Shown one piece after another: positions 36,469 to 45,804 of a stretch of DNA of 64,000 nucleotides. Both the position numbers and the translations under genes were made by a program. Position 1 is the stretch's first letter; each line of letters starts with the position of its first letter. The stretch spans positions 124,001 through 188,000 of the forward strand of contig NZ_VICB01000004.1 of NCBI RefSeq assembly GCF_006546835.1. Reading direction: 5' to 3'. This DNA is from Actinomyces johnsonii (GTDB lineage: Bacteria > Actinomycetota > Actinomycetes > Actinomycetales > Actinomycetaceae). Under the pieces are notes generated by a model, which saw nothing but the letters and a program-made list of their open reading frames with translations, was not told the DNA's origin and ran no database searches.

Positions 36469-39063
36469 TTACTGGCCGCTGATCTCAGCGGCCTGAGCCC
36501 TGGCCGTGCGCTGGGTGTCGTCGAGGTTTTCGCGCACGATCCGTCGCAGGGCCGCTGGTGCTTCGGCATGGGAGCCCAGCCACCCCTCCAGGGCGGCGGC
36601 CGGGTCAACCCCGTCCAGGCCAACCGTGACGCAGGACCACAGGCCCGTCAGCAGGTTCTCCGCCATGTGGAAGGTTCGCGAGGACCACACGGAGTCGATG
36701 GCGTCCACGTACTCGGCCACGAAGGGCTTCAGCAGCTCGGGATGGCGCTCGACGTTTGCCAGGCCGCGCAGCACGCGCACCTGGGTCTCGTTGGGCATGG
36801 AGGCGTCATCGACGAGCGCCCTCCATGTGCTCTGCTTCGCCTCCGGCGTCGGGATGGCGGCGCGGGCCTCGGCGGCGCGCTCACGCCCCGTGGTCGTGCG
36901 GTCCCGGTTCTCCTCGGTGCGGATCTGCTCCTCCCCGAAGCGGCCGGCAGCCACCAGTCCGGTCAGCAGGTCCCAGCGCAGGTCCTGGTCGACGTCGAGC
37001 CCGTCAAGAGCTGTGGTCCCCTCCAGAAGGCCGGTGACGGCGTCGAGCTGCTCGTCCGTCACCGCGTGGGCGGACAGAGCCCGCACCAGCTGGAGCTGCT
37101 TGTCGCTTCCGGCCGTGGCTGCCCGGGCCAGCTCCAGTAGCCGGTCGGCGGTCCCCGGGGCGAGGTCGCGGCGCACGGCCGGGGGCAGGAAACCGGACAG
37201 ACAGGTGGTGATCCGTCCCAGGAGTCCCTGGATGACTGAGGAGTGCTCCTCCACGCTCAGTGCCCGCAGCGCCGCCTTCAGGAAATGGGAGGCCGCGAGT
37301 TCGCCGTCGCGCACCATGTCCCAGGCCGACGCCAGGACGATCGAGCGCGGCAGGGACTCGGTGAAGGCCTCGATATGGGCGAGCCCCTGGGCAAGCGAGT
37401 CCTCGTCCAGGCGGACCTTGGCGTAGGTGAGGTCGTCGTCGTTGAGGATCAGGATGTCGGCCCGCCTGGTGCCGACCAGTTCGGGAACCGGTGTCAGCTC
37501 TCCAGCGACGTCAAGCTCGATGCGGCCGGTGCGCTCCAGACGTGCCTCGGCGCCCTGGCCAGTCAGGCTGTAGGAACCGATCGCCACCCGGTGCGGGCGC
37601 AGGGAGGCGGGCGAATCGGCCGGGATCTCCTGGCGGATGGCCGCCTGGGTGATGATGCCGTCGGCGTCGGCGATAACCTGGGTGCGCAGGGTCGTCACCC
37701 CCGCCTCCTGGAGCCACAGATGGGTCCATGCGCTCAGGTCGCGGCCCGAGACCGCCTCCAGTTCTCGGAGCAGGTCGCTCAGTTCGGCGTTGGCGTAGGC
37801 ATGCGCCGCCAGGTAGCGCTGGATACCGGCGAAGAAGTTGTCCCTGCCCACGTATCCCACGAGTGCAGCCAGGACCGAGGCGCCTTTGGCGTAGGTGATG
37901 CCGTCGAAGTTGACCTCGACGTCGTGGAGGTCGTTGATCTCTGCAGCCACCGGATGGGTGGAGCTGAGCTGATCCTGGTTGTAGGCCCATCCCTTCTCCA
38001 GAGTCTGGAAGGTCGTCCAGGCCTGGTTCCATCGGGTGATCTCGGCGGTGGCCAGGGTGGAGGTGAACTCCGCGAAGGACTCGTTGAGCCACAGGTCGTT
38101 CCACCAGGTCATGGTCACCATGTCTCCGAACCACATGTGGGCCAGCTCGTGCAGGATGGTCACGGCTCGCCGCTCGACGCGGGCCTCGACGGGCTGGGAG
38201 CGGAAGATGTAGTCGTCGCGGTGGGTGACGCAGCCGGCGTTCTCCATCGCCCCGGCATTGAACTCGGGCACGAAGATCTGGTCGTACTTGGTGAAGGCGT
38301 AGGGCGTTGCGAACAAGTCCTCGTAGTAGGCGAAGCCCCGTTTGGTCAGGTCCAGGATCTCCTCGGAGTCCATGTACTCGACCACGCTCTTGCGGCAGTA
38401 GACCCCCAGGGGCACGGAGCGCCCGTCGCTGGCCACGTACTCGTCTGTGGTGCCGACGTAGGGGCCTGCCACGATGGCCGTGACGTAGGAGCTCATCGGC
38501 TCGGTGGGGGCGAAGGCGAAGGTACGGGCCTCTCCCGAGCCGTCGGACGCCTTCGCCCGGGTCGGCTCGGGGGTGGGGGAGTTGGACAGCACCGTCCAGT
38601 TCGCCGGGGTGGTGACGGTGAAGGTGAAGGAGGCCTTGAGATCGGGCTGCTCGAAGACGGCGAAGACGCGCCGTGAGTCGGGCACCTCGAACTGGCTGTA
38701 GAGGTAGGTCTCGCCGTCGGCCGGATCGGTGAAGCGGTGCAGGCCCTCTCCGGTGTGCATGTAGGCGCAGTCGGCGTCGACGACCAGCTCGTTGTCCGCG
38801 GCCAGGTCCATCAGCGCGATCCGTGAGTCCTCGTAGACCTCGGTGGGGTCGAGGGCACGCCCATTGAGAGTGATGGAGTGGACGGTTGGCGCGATCAGGT
38901 CGATGAACGTGGAGGCTCCTGGCGTGGCCGTGAACCGTACGGTGGTGGTGGACCGGAAGACCGTCTCACCGTGCGTGAGGTCGAGGACGACGTCGTAGCT
39001 CCGGGTATGCACCGTCGCGCTGCGCTTCGTGGCCTCGAGGTGAGTCAGGTTCTGACCAGGCAT
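36469..39063 (-). CDS. pepN: Aminopeptidase N (M1 family)
   Basis: An 864-aa cytosolic zinc aminopeptidase that trims N-terminal residues from peptides. The substrate motif 'GAMENAG' lies near residue 270 and the zinc motif 'HELAHMWFGD' with the distal Glu in 'WLNESFAEF' near 305-330. The C-terminal ERAP1-like helical domain is complete. Length matches actinobacterial PepN (about 850 aa). Monocistronic, with a terminator shared with the convergent EIIC gene. Confidence 0.96.
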   Translation of the reverse strand: MPGQNLTHLEATKRSATVHTRSYDVVLDLTHGETVFRSTTTVRFTATPGASTFIDLIAPTVHSITLNGRALDPTEVYEDSRIALMDLAADNELVVDADCAYMHTGEGLHRFTDPADGETYLYSQFEVPDSRRVFAVFEQPDLKASFTFTVTTPANWTVLSNSPTPEPTRAKASDGSGEARTFAFAPTEPMSSYVTAIVAGPYVGTTDEYVASDGRSVPLGVYCRKSVVEYMDSEEILDLTKRGFAYYEDLFATPYAFTKYDQIFVPEFNAGAMENAGCVTHRDDYIFRSQPVEARVERRAVTILHELAHMWFGDMVTMTWWNDLWLNESFAEFTSTLATAEITRWNQAWTTFQTLEKGWAYNQDQLSSTHPVAAEINDLHDVEVNFDGITYAKGASVLAALVGYVGRDNFFAGIQRYLAAHAYANAELSDLLRELEAVSGRDLSAWTHLWLQEAGVTTLRTQVIADADGIITQAAIRQEIPADSPASLRPHRVAIGSYSLTGQGAEARLERTGRIELDVAGELTPVPELVGTRRADILILNDDDLTYAKVRLDEDSLAQGLAHIEAFTESLPRSIVLASAWDMVRDGELAASHFLKAALRALSVEEHSSVIQGLLGRITTCLSGFLPPAVRRDLAPGTADRLLELARAATAGSDKQLQLVRALSAHAVTDEQLDAVTGLLEGTTALDGLDVDQDLRWDLLTGLVAAGRFGEEQIRTEENRDRTTTGRERAAEARAAIPTPEAKQSTWRALVDDASMPNETQVRVLRGLANVERHPELLKPFVAEYVDAIDSVWSSRTFHMAENLLTGLWSCVTVGLDGVDPAAALEGWLGSHAEAPAALRRIVRENLDDTQRTARAQAAEISGQ

Positions 39064-39155
39064 AAGAACTCCTGTCTGAAAGGGGCGTGTGGCTCATAGG
39101 CGCCGGGCGATTGTCTCACCTTCCGATTCAGGAGGGAGTATCGGCAGTCCATGAC

Positions 39156-39198
39156 GACGCCGGGGAGACGACGCAATGCGTGTCGTCTCCCCGGCGTC
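39156..39198 (-). terminator. Terminator after the LAHTG surface-protein gene
   Basis: A 17-bp perfect stem pairs 39156-39172 with 39182-39198 around a 9-base loop. It contains CGGGGAGACGAC, a motif also present in the hairpin after the paralogous surface-protein gene. Confidence 0.75.
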
Positions 39199-39246
39199 AG
39201 AGGCAGTTCCGGTGGTGCAGGAAATGTTGAGAGTTGAGAAGAGTGA

Positions 39247-40401
39247 TCAGGCCTTGTTACGACGGCGGAGGAACAGGACCGCCCCGCCGATTGCCACGAG
39301 CAGTGCGGCGATCCCGCCGAAGATCAGGCCGTTGGCACCGGTGTGTGCCAGGGACTTGCCGTTGTTGGTGTTCGTCTCACCGGCGGCCCTGGTGTCGGAG
39401 GAAGACTCCTTCGTACCCGAGCTCACGCTCTTACTGCGGTTGGTCTGGTTGTTGACCTGCTGATCGGTTGTGGTTTTGTCCTCGCCACCGCCGTTGGTCT
39501 GGGTCTCCCCGCCACCACCGTTGTTCTCGGTGGTCTCGTTCTCGCTGGTGGAGCGCTCCGAGTTGATGGTGAAGGTATGGTTGGAAACCGTGGTGATGGT
39601 CTTGCTGGTGGCCGTCTCACCGTGGTGGGAGCCGGTCAGAACCAGCAGGTACTCACCGTCGGCAGCATCGGTGGGCGCGGGTAGGTTGCCCACCAGGTTG
39701 CCGTTGGCGTCGACCGTCAGCTCTCCAAGGGTGTAGCGAATGCTGGAGTCGCTCTTGTGCTTCAGGAGCACAGTCACCGTCTCACCGGCGTAGAACCCCT
39801 GGGCGTTGAAGGTGAAGGTCTGGGACTGTGTCTCCGTGCGGGCGGACACCTCGTAGGAGCCGGAGATGCGCGTGTCGTCGAAGAAGATCTGGGTCTGCTG
39901 CTGAGTGGTCGTCTGCACAGTCTCGGTCTTGCCGCCGTAGGTCATGCATCCGGCGCCGATGGTCCACCCATCGGTGGTGGTCGCGGTGGAGGAACCGATG
40001 GACTTGATCAGTGCGGCCAGATCGAGATCGGTGGACCAGCTGCCGTCCGCGGCTGCCTCGGTCTTGACGATGTCGGAGACGGTGCCGTCCGGGGCGTACA
40101 GTGCGATGCCGACGGTGGCTTGCTGTCCAGTGCAGCCGGTCCCGGAGACGGTGAAGGAACTGTTGGTGCTGGCGGAGACGAAGGTCTTCTCCTGAGTGAT
40201 CCTGAAGCTGCTGCTCGAGTGGCTCTCGCTGGAGCTGCTGGGGCTCGGGGCGTTCTCACTGGGGCTCGGGCTGCTGGAGCTGGTCGGGCTGCTCGTGCTG
40301 TTCCTGTTGGAGTCGTTGGCGAGAGCGGGGGAGGCAATGAGAGAGGCTCCGGTCATTGCGGCCACCGCGCTCGCTGCGGCCAGGGGACGTCCAAGACGCA
40401 T
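39247..40401 (-). CDS. Cell-wall-anchored surface protein, LAHTG sorting signal (GspA-like paralogue)
   Basis: A 384-aa exported protein. Residues 1-28 form a signal peptide (cleavage 'SPALA'), residues 30-70 are a Ser/Pro/Asn-rich stretch, and two beta-sandwich-like regions follow, the first with 'SGTGCTGQQATVGIALYAPD' and a second Cys in 'GAGCMTYGG'. A second Asn/Thr/Ser-rich spacer leads to 'LAHTG' (351-355), a hydrophobic helix and RRRNKA. The LAXTG signal is a sortase substrate. It is a paralogue of the 41865-42824 protein and has longer Ser/Thr-rich spacers, which suits glycosylation. Confidence 0.88.
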   Translation of the reverse strand: MRLGRPLAAASAVAAMTGASLIASPALANDSNRNSTSSPTSSSSPSPSENAPSPSSSSESHSSSSFRITQEKTFVSASTNSSFTVSGTGCTGQQATVGIALYAPDGTVSDIVKTEAAADGSWSTDLDLAALIKSIGSSTATTTDGWTIGAGCMTYGGKTETVQTTTQQQTQIFFDDTRISGSYEVSARTETQSQTFTFNAQGFYAGETVTVLLKHKSDSSIRYTLGELTVDANGNLVGNLPAPTDAADGEYLLVLTGSHHGETATSKTITTVSNHTFTINSERSTSENETTENNGGGGETQTNGGGEDKTTTDQQVNNQTNRSKSVSSGTKESSSDTRAAGETNTNNGKSLAHTGANGLIFGGIAALLVAIGGAVLFLRRRNKA

Positions 40402-40617
40402 GTGTCCTCCTAGGTCTACGGGGAACGAAGGCTGCCGGTGATCCGATTCTTCACCGGCTTGTTATCTACCGTAACGAGGAATGGGTCAAGGGCGTAGGTC
40501 TCAAATGTGATACCGGTCACTTCGGGAGGTGTCGTCACTCACGTGAGAAAGGCGATGTATGTTGAAGGTGCGCGCGTAACGTTGCGGTGATGCGGAACTC
40601 TTGTGGTGGTGGAAGGA

Positions 40618-41706
40618 TCAGGAGCTTGCCGGGCGGCAGGTCTTGGGAGCGTACCCGTAGTGGGCCAGCAGGTCCCGCGACTCCTGATTGGGTGAGACGA
40701 TGATGGACTCGTCTCGAGGCCCTGTTGGAAGATCGATGATCGTGGTGGAGCCGGCCTTCTTGGCCTTCGACACGCGACGTCCCAATGCGATCAGATCGCC
40801 GAGGCTGGTTCCCGAGTCGAGCGTGATGTTGCCGGCGACCGTGTGCGCCAGCTGATGGAGCGCCAGGGGATTGCCGGATTTCTGTCCGACGGCGGACAGG
40901 ACCGCCTGCATCACCATGGTGGTGGACTCGCTGCGGCGCTGGGCGCCGTCGGCCTCGCTCATGGCTACCCAGGTGCCGTCGCGCAGGATTTCCGGGTGAC
41001 GGGAGCGGACGAGGGCAAGGGCGTCGATGCCCGAAAGCCGGCGGGTGCCGGCGGAGGTGAGGTTCAGTCCGGTGTAGGCGTCCCGCACCGGCTCGGGAAT
41101 GTCCACTTCAATACCGCCCAGGGAGTCGATGATGTCGGCGAACTGGGCCATGTCGATGGTGACGAGATGAGTGGTGGGGACTCCCAGGCCGGTGCACAGT
41201 GCGTTGACTGTGTTCTGTGGTCCGGGGATGTAGGTGGTGGCCAAACGGTCCAGCTCCATGCCCTTGCTGTTGACGGTCAGGTCCCGGGGCAGGTTGATGA
41301 CCGTGAGCCCCGCCTCCGACGGGCGCATCAGGGCGATGACATCGGCGCGCGAGCCCTCCACGTCCTGAATGGTCCCGTACCGGTTCTGATCTCCCGGCAC
41401 GGTGGCGCGGGAATCCGTTCCCAGGATCAGCCAGGTCTCGCCCGCTGTCGGCGATGAGGTCGAGGGCATGGCGATGTCGACGCGCGTGGGGCGATGAACC
41501 AAGACGGCCACATCGGCTCCCAGGGCAATAGCGACTACAGCCACCGCGGAGGTCAATGCAACGGTGACTTTCCGGCGTTTCGACCAGTGCCGTGGTCCTC
41601 GACCACGACGGGTCCGCTGATGGAGGTGGGAGACGGCGTCGACGGTGTTGTCCTCGGACGTCGTTGGGGAGTTGTCGGTGCTCTCGTCGTCGGAGGTGGA
41701 GTCCAT
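40618..41706 (-). CDS. lcpA: LytR-CpsA-Psr family glycan transferase (LcpA-like)
   Basis: A 362-aa membrane-anchored enzyme that transfers glycan from a lipid carrier. A cytosolic acidic then basic N-terminus precedes one helix (about 48-70). The LCP domain has 'LILGTDSRA', 'GSRADVIALMRPS', 'VINLPRDLTV' and 'IPEPVRDAYTGLNLTSAGTR'. Cys171 and Cys357 could form the disulfide described for A. oris LcpA, which glycosylates the surface protein GspA. The neighbouring LAXTG proteins fit that role. Other LCP roles (wall teichoic or capsule attachment) remain possible. Confidence 0.88.
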   Translation of the reverse strand: MDSTSDDESTDNSPTTSEDNTVDAVSHLHQRTRRGRGPRHWSKRRKVTVALTSAVAVVAIALGADVAVLVHRPTRVDIAMPSTSSPTAGETWLILGTDSRATVPGDQNRYGTIQDVEGSRADVIALMRPSEAGLTVINLPRDLTVNSKGMELDRLATTYIPGPQNTVNALCTGLGVPTTHLVTIDMAQFADIIDSLGGIEVDIPEPVRDAYTGLNLTSAGTRRLSGIDALALVRSRHPEILRDGTWVAMSEADGAQRRSESTTMVMQAVLSAVGQKSGNPLALHQLAHTVAGNITLDSGTSLGDLIALGRRVSKAKKAGSTTIIDLPTGPRDESIIVSPNQESRDLLAHYGYAPKTCRPASS

Positions 41707-41793
41707 GGTCTCAGTGTCAGCCCCGGGGGAAGGTTCGTGGCGTCGTGCGCGGTCGCCTGTGTGCCGCGCACCGTCTACGGGTGGTGAAGCTCA

Positions 41794-41829
41794 TCGGGGA
41801 GACGACGCGCGGCGGCGCCGTCTCCCCGA
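41794..41829 (-). terminator. Terminator after the LAKTG surface-protein gene
   Basis: An 11-bp stem TCGGGGAGACG (41794-41804) pairs with 41819-41829 around a GC-rich 14-base loop. It shares GGGGAGACGAC with the hairpin at 39156-39198. Confidence 0.65.
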
Positions 41830-41864
41830 CGGGAAGTGTTCCCAGTCATGCTGGGAAGATGCTG

Positions 41865-42824
41865 TCAGGCCTTGCGGCGACGCACGATCAGGACGCCACC
41901 ACCGATGGCCACGAGGGCCGCGGCGATGCCGCCGAAGAGAAGACCGTTGGCACCGGTCTTGGCCAGCGGCTTGTTAGAGGTGGAAGCGGCCTGGGTAGCG
42001 CCGGTGTTGGCCGGGGCCTTCGCGCTGTTGCTGGGGGTTGTGGGGGCGCCCGTGGCGTTGCCGTTACCGTTACCGCCAATGCCGTTGTCGGCGGCCTCGC
42101 CGAGGTCGAAGGCCCCGTTCTTGACGGTGATGACCCTCTTGCTGGTGGCGGCCTCGCCGTAGCGGGCGCCCTCGAGGGTCAGCAGGTACTGACCGTCGGC
42201 AACACCGGTGGGAGCCGGCAGGGTGCCATGCACCTTACCCGTGGCGTCGGCGGTGACCTTACCGATGTTGTAGGTGATGCTGGGGTCGTCCTTGCCAACG
42301 AGTGAAACGGTGACCTCCTCATTGGGGGAGAATCCGGTGGCGTCAACCGTGAAGGTCTGGGTGCCGTTCGGGTCGGTGTTGATCTCGAAGGTGCCGTCGA
42401 CGTCGGTGTCGTCGAAGGCGATGGCCTTCTGGTCCTGGCCCTGCTGCTGGCCGCCGTAGGTGACGCATCCTGCGCCGATGGACCAGCCGTCGGCTGTGCC
42501 ATCCGTCTTGGCCTCAACACCGGTTGACTTGACCAGCTCAGGAATGTTCAGCGTGGTGGACCAGTTGCCCTCGGCGGTGGGCTTCGTGCTCACGACGGTG
42601 GACATGGTGCCGTCAGGGGCGTACAGGGCGATGCCAACAGCCGCTTCCTTGCCGGTGCAGCCGGTTCCGGCCACCGAGAAGGCGGTGTCGGAGGGGTTGA
42701 CGATGTTCTGCTGGTCGTCAGCGAACTTGATAGTGCCGTCGGCCAAGGCGGGGGAGGCGGCAAGGGAGGCGCCAATTGCTGCGGCCATTACGCTCGCGGC
42801 GGCAAGGGGGCGTCCGAGACGCAT
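41865..42824 (-). CDS. gspA: Cell-wall-anchored surface protein, LAKTG sorting signal (GspA-like)
   Basis: A 319-aa exported protein with signal peptide (about 1-28, 'SPALA'), two beta-rich regions ('AGTGCTGKEAAVGIALYAPD', 'GAGCVTYGGQQQ' and 'DATGFSPNEEVTVSLVG'), an Ala/Thr/Asn-rich spacer, and the sorting signal 'LAKTG' (287-291), hydrophobic helix and RRRKA. It lies directly upstream of the LCP gene on the same strand, the gene order I recall for gspA-lcpA in A. oris. Start follows AGGAGT. The symbol is assigned from context, not from a search. Confidence 0.8.
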   Translation of the reverse strand: MRLGRPLAAASVMAAAIGASLAASPALADGTIKFADDQQNIVNPSDTAFSVAGTGCTGKEAAVGIALYAPDGTMSTVVSTKPTAEGNWSTTLNIPELVKSTGVEAKTDGTADGWSIGAGCVTYGGQQQGQDQKAIAFDDTDVDGTFEINTDPNGTQTFTVDATGFSPNEEVTVSLVGKDDPSITYNIGKVTADATGKVHGTLPAPTGVADGQYLLTLEGARYGEAATSKRVITVKNGAFDLGEAADNGIGGNGNGNATGAPTTPSNSAKAPANTGATQAASTSNKPLAKTGANGLLFGGIAAALVAIGGGVLIVRRRKA

Positions 42825-43009
42825 GAGTACTCCTAGGTGTACGGGGAAAACAGGTGGTAACCGGTGAGCCGGGGTATCACCGCGTTATGTTCCACCCTAG
42901 CGTTGAATTGGAAGAGGATCCATCGTTATCTGTGAATGAGGTATCCGTTTCGGTATAGAACGCCGTGATCCCGCTCACGGAAGTCGATGAATCAAGATGC
43001 GCGGGTCGT

Positions 43010-45181
43010 CTACCAGATGGACACCCGCTCGTCCGGTGCCAGCCACAGGGCGTCGTCGGGCCGGACCTCGAAGGCGCGGTAGAAGGCCTCGACGTTGCGC
43101 ACGATTCCGTTGCAGCGGAACTCTGCCGGCGAGTGCGGGTCCACGGTCAGCAGCAGTTCAGCGTAGTCCGGACGGTTCTTGGAGCGCCAGATCCTCGCCC
43201 AGGAGTAGAAGAAGCGTTGCAGGCCGGTCAGTCCGTCGACGACGGGGGCCTCATCGACCGAGCCGATGCCTGCGTCGGCCAGTGCCAGGGCGTAGGCCTT
43301 GAGGGCGATTCCCAGACCGCCCAGGTCGCCGATGTTCTCTCCAATGGTCAGGGCGCCGTTGACGTGCGGAATCTCCCCCTCCGGCGTGCCCACGGCCTTG
43401 TGTTTGGCGGTGACGACCTCGGGCGTGTAGGCGTCGTACTGGCTGATGAGCGCACTGGTGCGTTCGGTGAAGGCCTCCCGGTCCTCCCGGGTCCACCAGT
43501 CGCTGACCTTTCCCGTGCCGTCGAAGGTGGATCCCTGGTCGTCGAAGCCGTGGCCGATCTCGTGGCCGATGACGGCGCCGATGCCCGCGTAGTTCACGGC
43601 GTCGTCCGCCTGCGGGTCGAAGAAGGGCGGTTGAAGGATCGCGGCGGGGAAGACGATCTCGTTCATCGTGGGGTTGTAGTAGGCGTTAACCGTCTGCGGC
43701 GTCATATGCCACTCGTCCCGGTCTACCGGCTTGGTCAGCTTGTCCAGCGAGTAGGCCATGTCGGCCCGTTCCACACTGCGCACCGAGGTCAGGACGTCCC
43801 CGGGGGTGATCTCGACGGCGGAGTAGTCGCGCCAGCGCACCGGATAGCCGATCTTGGGGGTGAACAGCGCCAGCTTGTCCAGGGCGCGTGCCCGCGTGGC
43901 CGGGCTCATCCACTCCAGAGAGGAGATGGACTGGCGGTAGGCCTCGATGAGCCGGCCGACCAGTATCTCCATCGCTGACTTGTGCGACGGCGGGAAGTGG
44001 CGTTCCACGTAGATCTCGCCCAGCGCCTCGCCCAGGCAGGACTCCACCAGGGCGACGCCGCGCTTCCAACGGGCCCTCAGCTCGTCGGTTCCCTGGAGCG
44101 TGCGGCCGTAGAAGTCGAAGTTTTCCTCCACGAAGGCGCCTGAGAGCAGGGTCGCCCGCCCGTGAACGATGTGCCATGCCGCCCAGGCCTTGAGGTCCTC
44201 CAGGTCGGTTTCCTGCCAGATTCTGGCCGCGTGGGGCAGATAATCGGGCTGAGTGACGATGGCCTCGTCGAGGAAGGTGGTCTGCTCGATTCCGGCGGAT
44301 CGGGCCGCCGACCGAATCCCCTCGCGCCATTCCCTCCAGGGCAGGGTCGGCGCCGAGTCCACGATCTCCTGCCAGGACATCGGATTGTTCATTTTCTCTA
44401 CGTCGCGGCAGGTGACCCGGTCCCAGTGGCCCTTGGCCAGATCGGTCTCCACGGCCATGACCCGCTCGGCGAGGTCCTCAGCGGAGGTGCCGAAGGCGTC
44501 TGTGAGATCCGCCAGTTGAAGCATTCTGGCCACGTGCGCCACATAGGCCCGGCGCAGCGGCGCCTGAGCCTCTTCGCGGTAGTAGGACTCATCCGGCAGG
44601 CCCAACCCCGATTGGCCGACCCAGCTCGTGTAGCGCTCCGGATCGTTGATGTCGACCTCGACGTCGGCGCCGACGACGCCCATGAACCCGATCGGCGTCA
44701 TCCCGCCGAGCACCCGGGCCAGCTCCTCCTTGGAGGCGGCGGCCAGCACCGGTGTCAGCTCACCGGCCAACGGCCCGGCTCCGAGCGCCTCGAGGTGCTC
44801 GTCGTCCATGAAGGCCGCATAGAGGGCGCCGACACGGCCCCGGTTCGTGGCCAGCGCCCGGGAGGCCTCCTCGGAGGAAGCAGCGGAGAAGCTGTCGGCG
44901 AGCTCCTCGACGATCTGACGGCAGGCCGCCTCGGCCTCGTCCCGCAGCACGGTGAAGGCACCGCTGCCGGGACGGTCCGCCGGGATCTCGGCCGTGGCCA
45001 GCCACCCGCCGTTGACGAAGCGGAACAGGTCGTCCTGGGGGCGGATGGAGGAGTCGGTGGCGGCTGTCTCCAGGACGCCGGCCAGAACCTCACCGGCGGG
45101 GCTATCCGGTTGTCCGGTGGACGGGGATGATGAGTCGGAGGAGGGGGAGGGGCCGGTCTGGATCGGAGAGGCGTCAGTCAT
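43010..45181 (-). CDS. M13 family zinc metallopeptidase (PepO/neprilysin type)
   Basis: A 723-aa endopeptidase for oligopeptides. The zinc site is 'VIGHEIGHGFDDQGS' near residue 536 and the third ligand lies in 'TIGENIGDLGG'. The conserved 'NAYYNPTMNEIVFPAAILQP' and C-terminal 'RVSIW' are typical. A Ser/Pro/Gly-rich N-terminal stretch of about 40 residues has no signal peptide, so the enzyme is probably cytosolic. Start at 45181 (MTDASPIQ) over an in-frame codon three residues upstream. It is divergent from rpiB. Confidence 0.94.
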   Translation of the reverse strand: MTDASPIQTGPSPSSDSSSPSTGQPDSPAGEVLAGVLETAATDSSIRPQDDLFRFVNGGWLATAEIPADRPGSGAFTVLRDEAEAACRQIVEELADSFSAASSEEASRALATNRGRVGALYAAFMDDEHLEALGAGPLAGELTPVLAAASKEELARVLGGMTPIGFMGVVGADVEVDINDPERYTSWVGQSGLGLPDESYYREEAQAPLRRAYVAHVARMLQLADLTDAFGTSAEDLAERVMAVETDLAKGHWDRVTCRDVEKMNNPMSWQEIVDSAPTLPWREWREGIRSAARSAGIEQTTFLDEAIVTQPDYLPHAARIWQETDLEDLKAWAAWHIVHGRATLLSGAFVEENFDFYGRTLQGTDELRARWKRGVALVESCLGEALGEIYVERHFPPSHKSAMEILVGRLIEAYRQSISSLEWMSPATRARALDKLALFTPKIGYPVRWRDYSAVEITPGDVLTSVRSVERADMAYSLDKLTKPVDRDEWHMTPQTVNAYYNPTMNEIVFPAAILQPPFFDPQADDAVNYAGIGAVIGHEIGHGFDDQGSTFDGTGKVSDWWTREDREAFTERTSALISQYDAYTPEVVTAKHKAVGTPEGEIPHVNGALTIGENIGDLGGLGIALKAYALALADAGIGSVDEAPVVDGLTGLQRFFYSWARIWRSKNRPDYAELLLTVDPHSPAEFRCNGIVRNVEAFYRAFEVRPDDALWLAPDERVSIW

Positions 45182-45279
45182 AACCAACACGCTAACCCGG
45201 CCCGGTCTTTTCCGGCGTCTTGACGACGCTCATGCCCTCATGGTGCGTACCGCTGTTCGCGTGAGGCACAATTCAGCCC

Positions 45280-45792
45280 ATGCGCATCCATATCGCCTCC
45301 GACCACGCCGGCTTCGATCTCAAGAGCGCCGTGATCGAGCATCTGCGGGAGGTGGGCCATGACGTCATCGACCATGGAGCCCACTCCTACGACCCAGATG
45401 ACGACTACCCCGCCTACTGCCTGGCCTGCGGAGAGGCCGTGGTGGCCGACGCCGGAAGTCTCGGCATCGTCCTTGGCGGAAGCGGCAACGGGGAGCAGAT
45501 CGCCGCCAACAAGGTCGACGGGGTGCGCGCCGCTCTGGCATGGTCAATCGAGACCGCCCAACTGGCCCGCCAGCACAACAACGCCAACGTCGTCGCCCTG
45601 GGTGGACGTATGCACGACCTGGCAGCGGGCCTGGCGATCATCGACGCCTTCCTCGCCGAGCCCTTCAGCGGAGATGAGCGCCACGTGCGCCGTATCGCGC
45701 AGCTCGCTGACTATGAGATGCGCACCCACGACGGAGCCGCCCCCGCCGGAGGCCCCTCCGGCGCTCCCACCATCACCCCCGCCGGGGCCTGA
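45280..45792 (+). CDS. rpiB: Ribose-5-phosphate isomerase B
   Basis: A 170-aa enzyme of the pentose phosphate pathway that interconverts ribose 5-phosphate and ribulose 5-phosphate. 'HIASDHAGFDLKSAV' at the start and 'LGIVLGGSGNGEQIAANKV' are the RpiB/LacAB motifs. The usual Cys position in the second motif is Ser here, giving 'GGSGNG', as in actinobacterial RpiB. The last 25 residues are a Pro/Ala/Gly tail. The Nei-type gene begins 12 bases downstream, so they form an operon. Confidence 0.95.
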   Translation: MRIHIASDHAGFDLKSAVIEHLREVGHDVIDHGAHSYDPDDDYPAYCLACGEAVVADAGSLGIVLGGSGNGEQIAANKVDGVRAALAWSIETAQLARQHNNANVVALGGRMHDLAAGLAIIDAFLAEPFSGDERHVRRIAQLADYEMRTHDGAAPAGGPSGAPTITPAGA

Positions 45793-45804
45793 TCGGGGCG
45801 TCGC

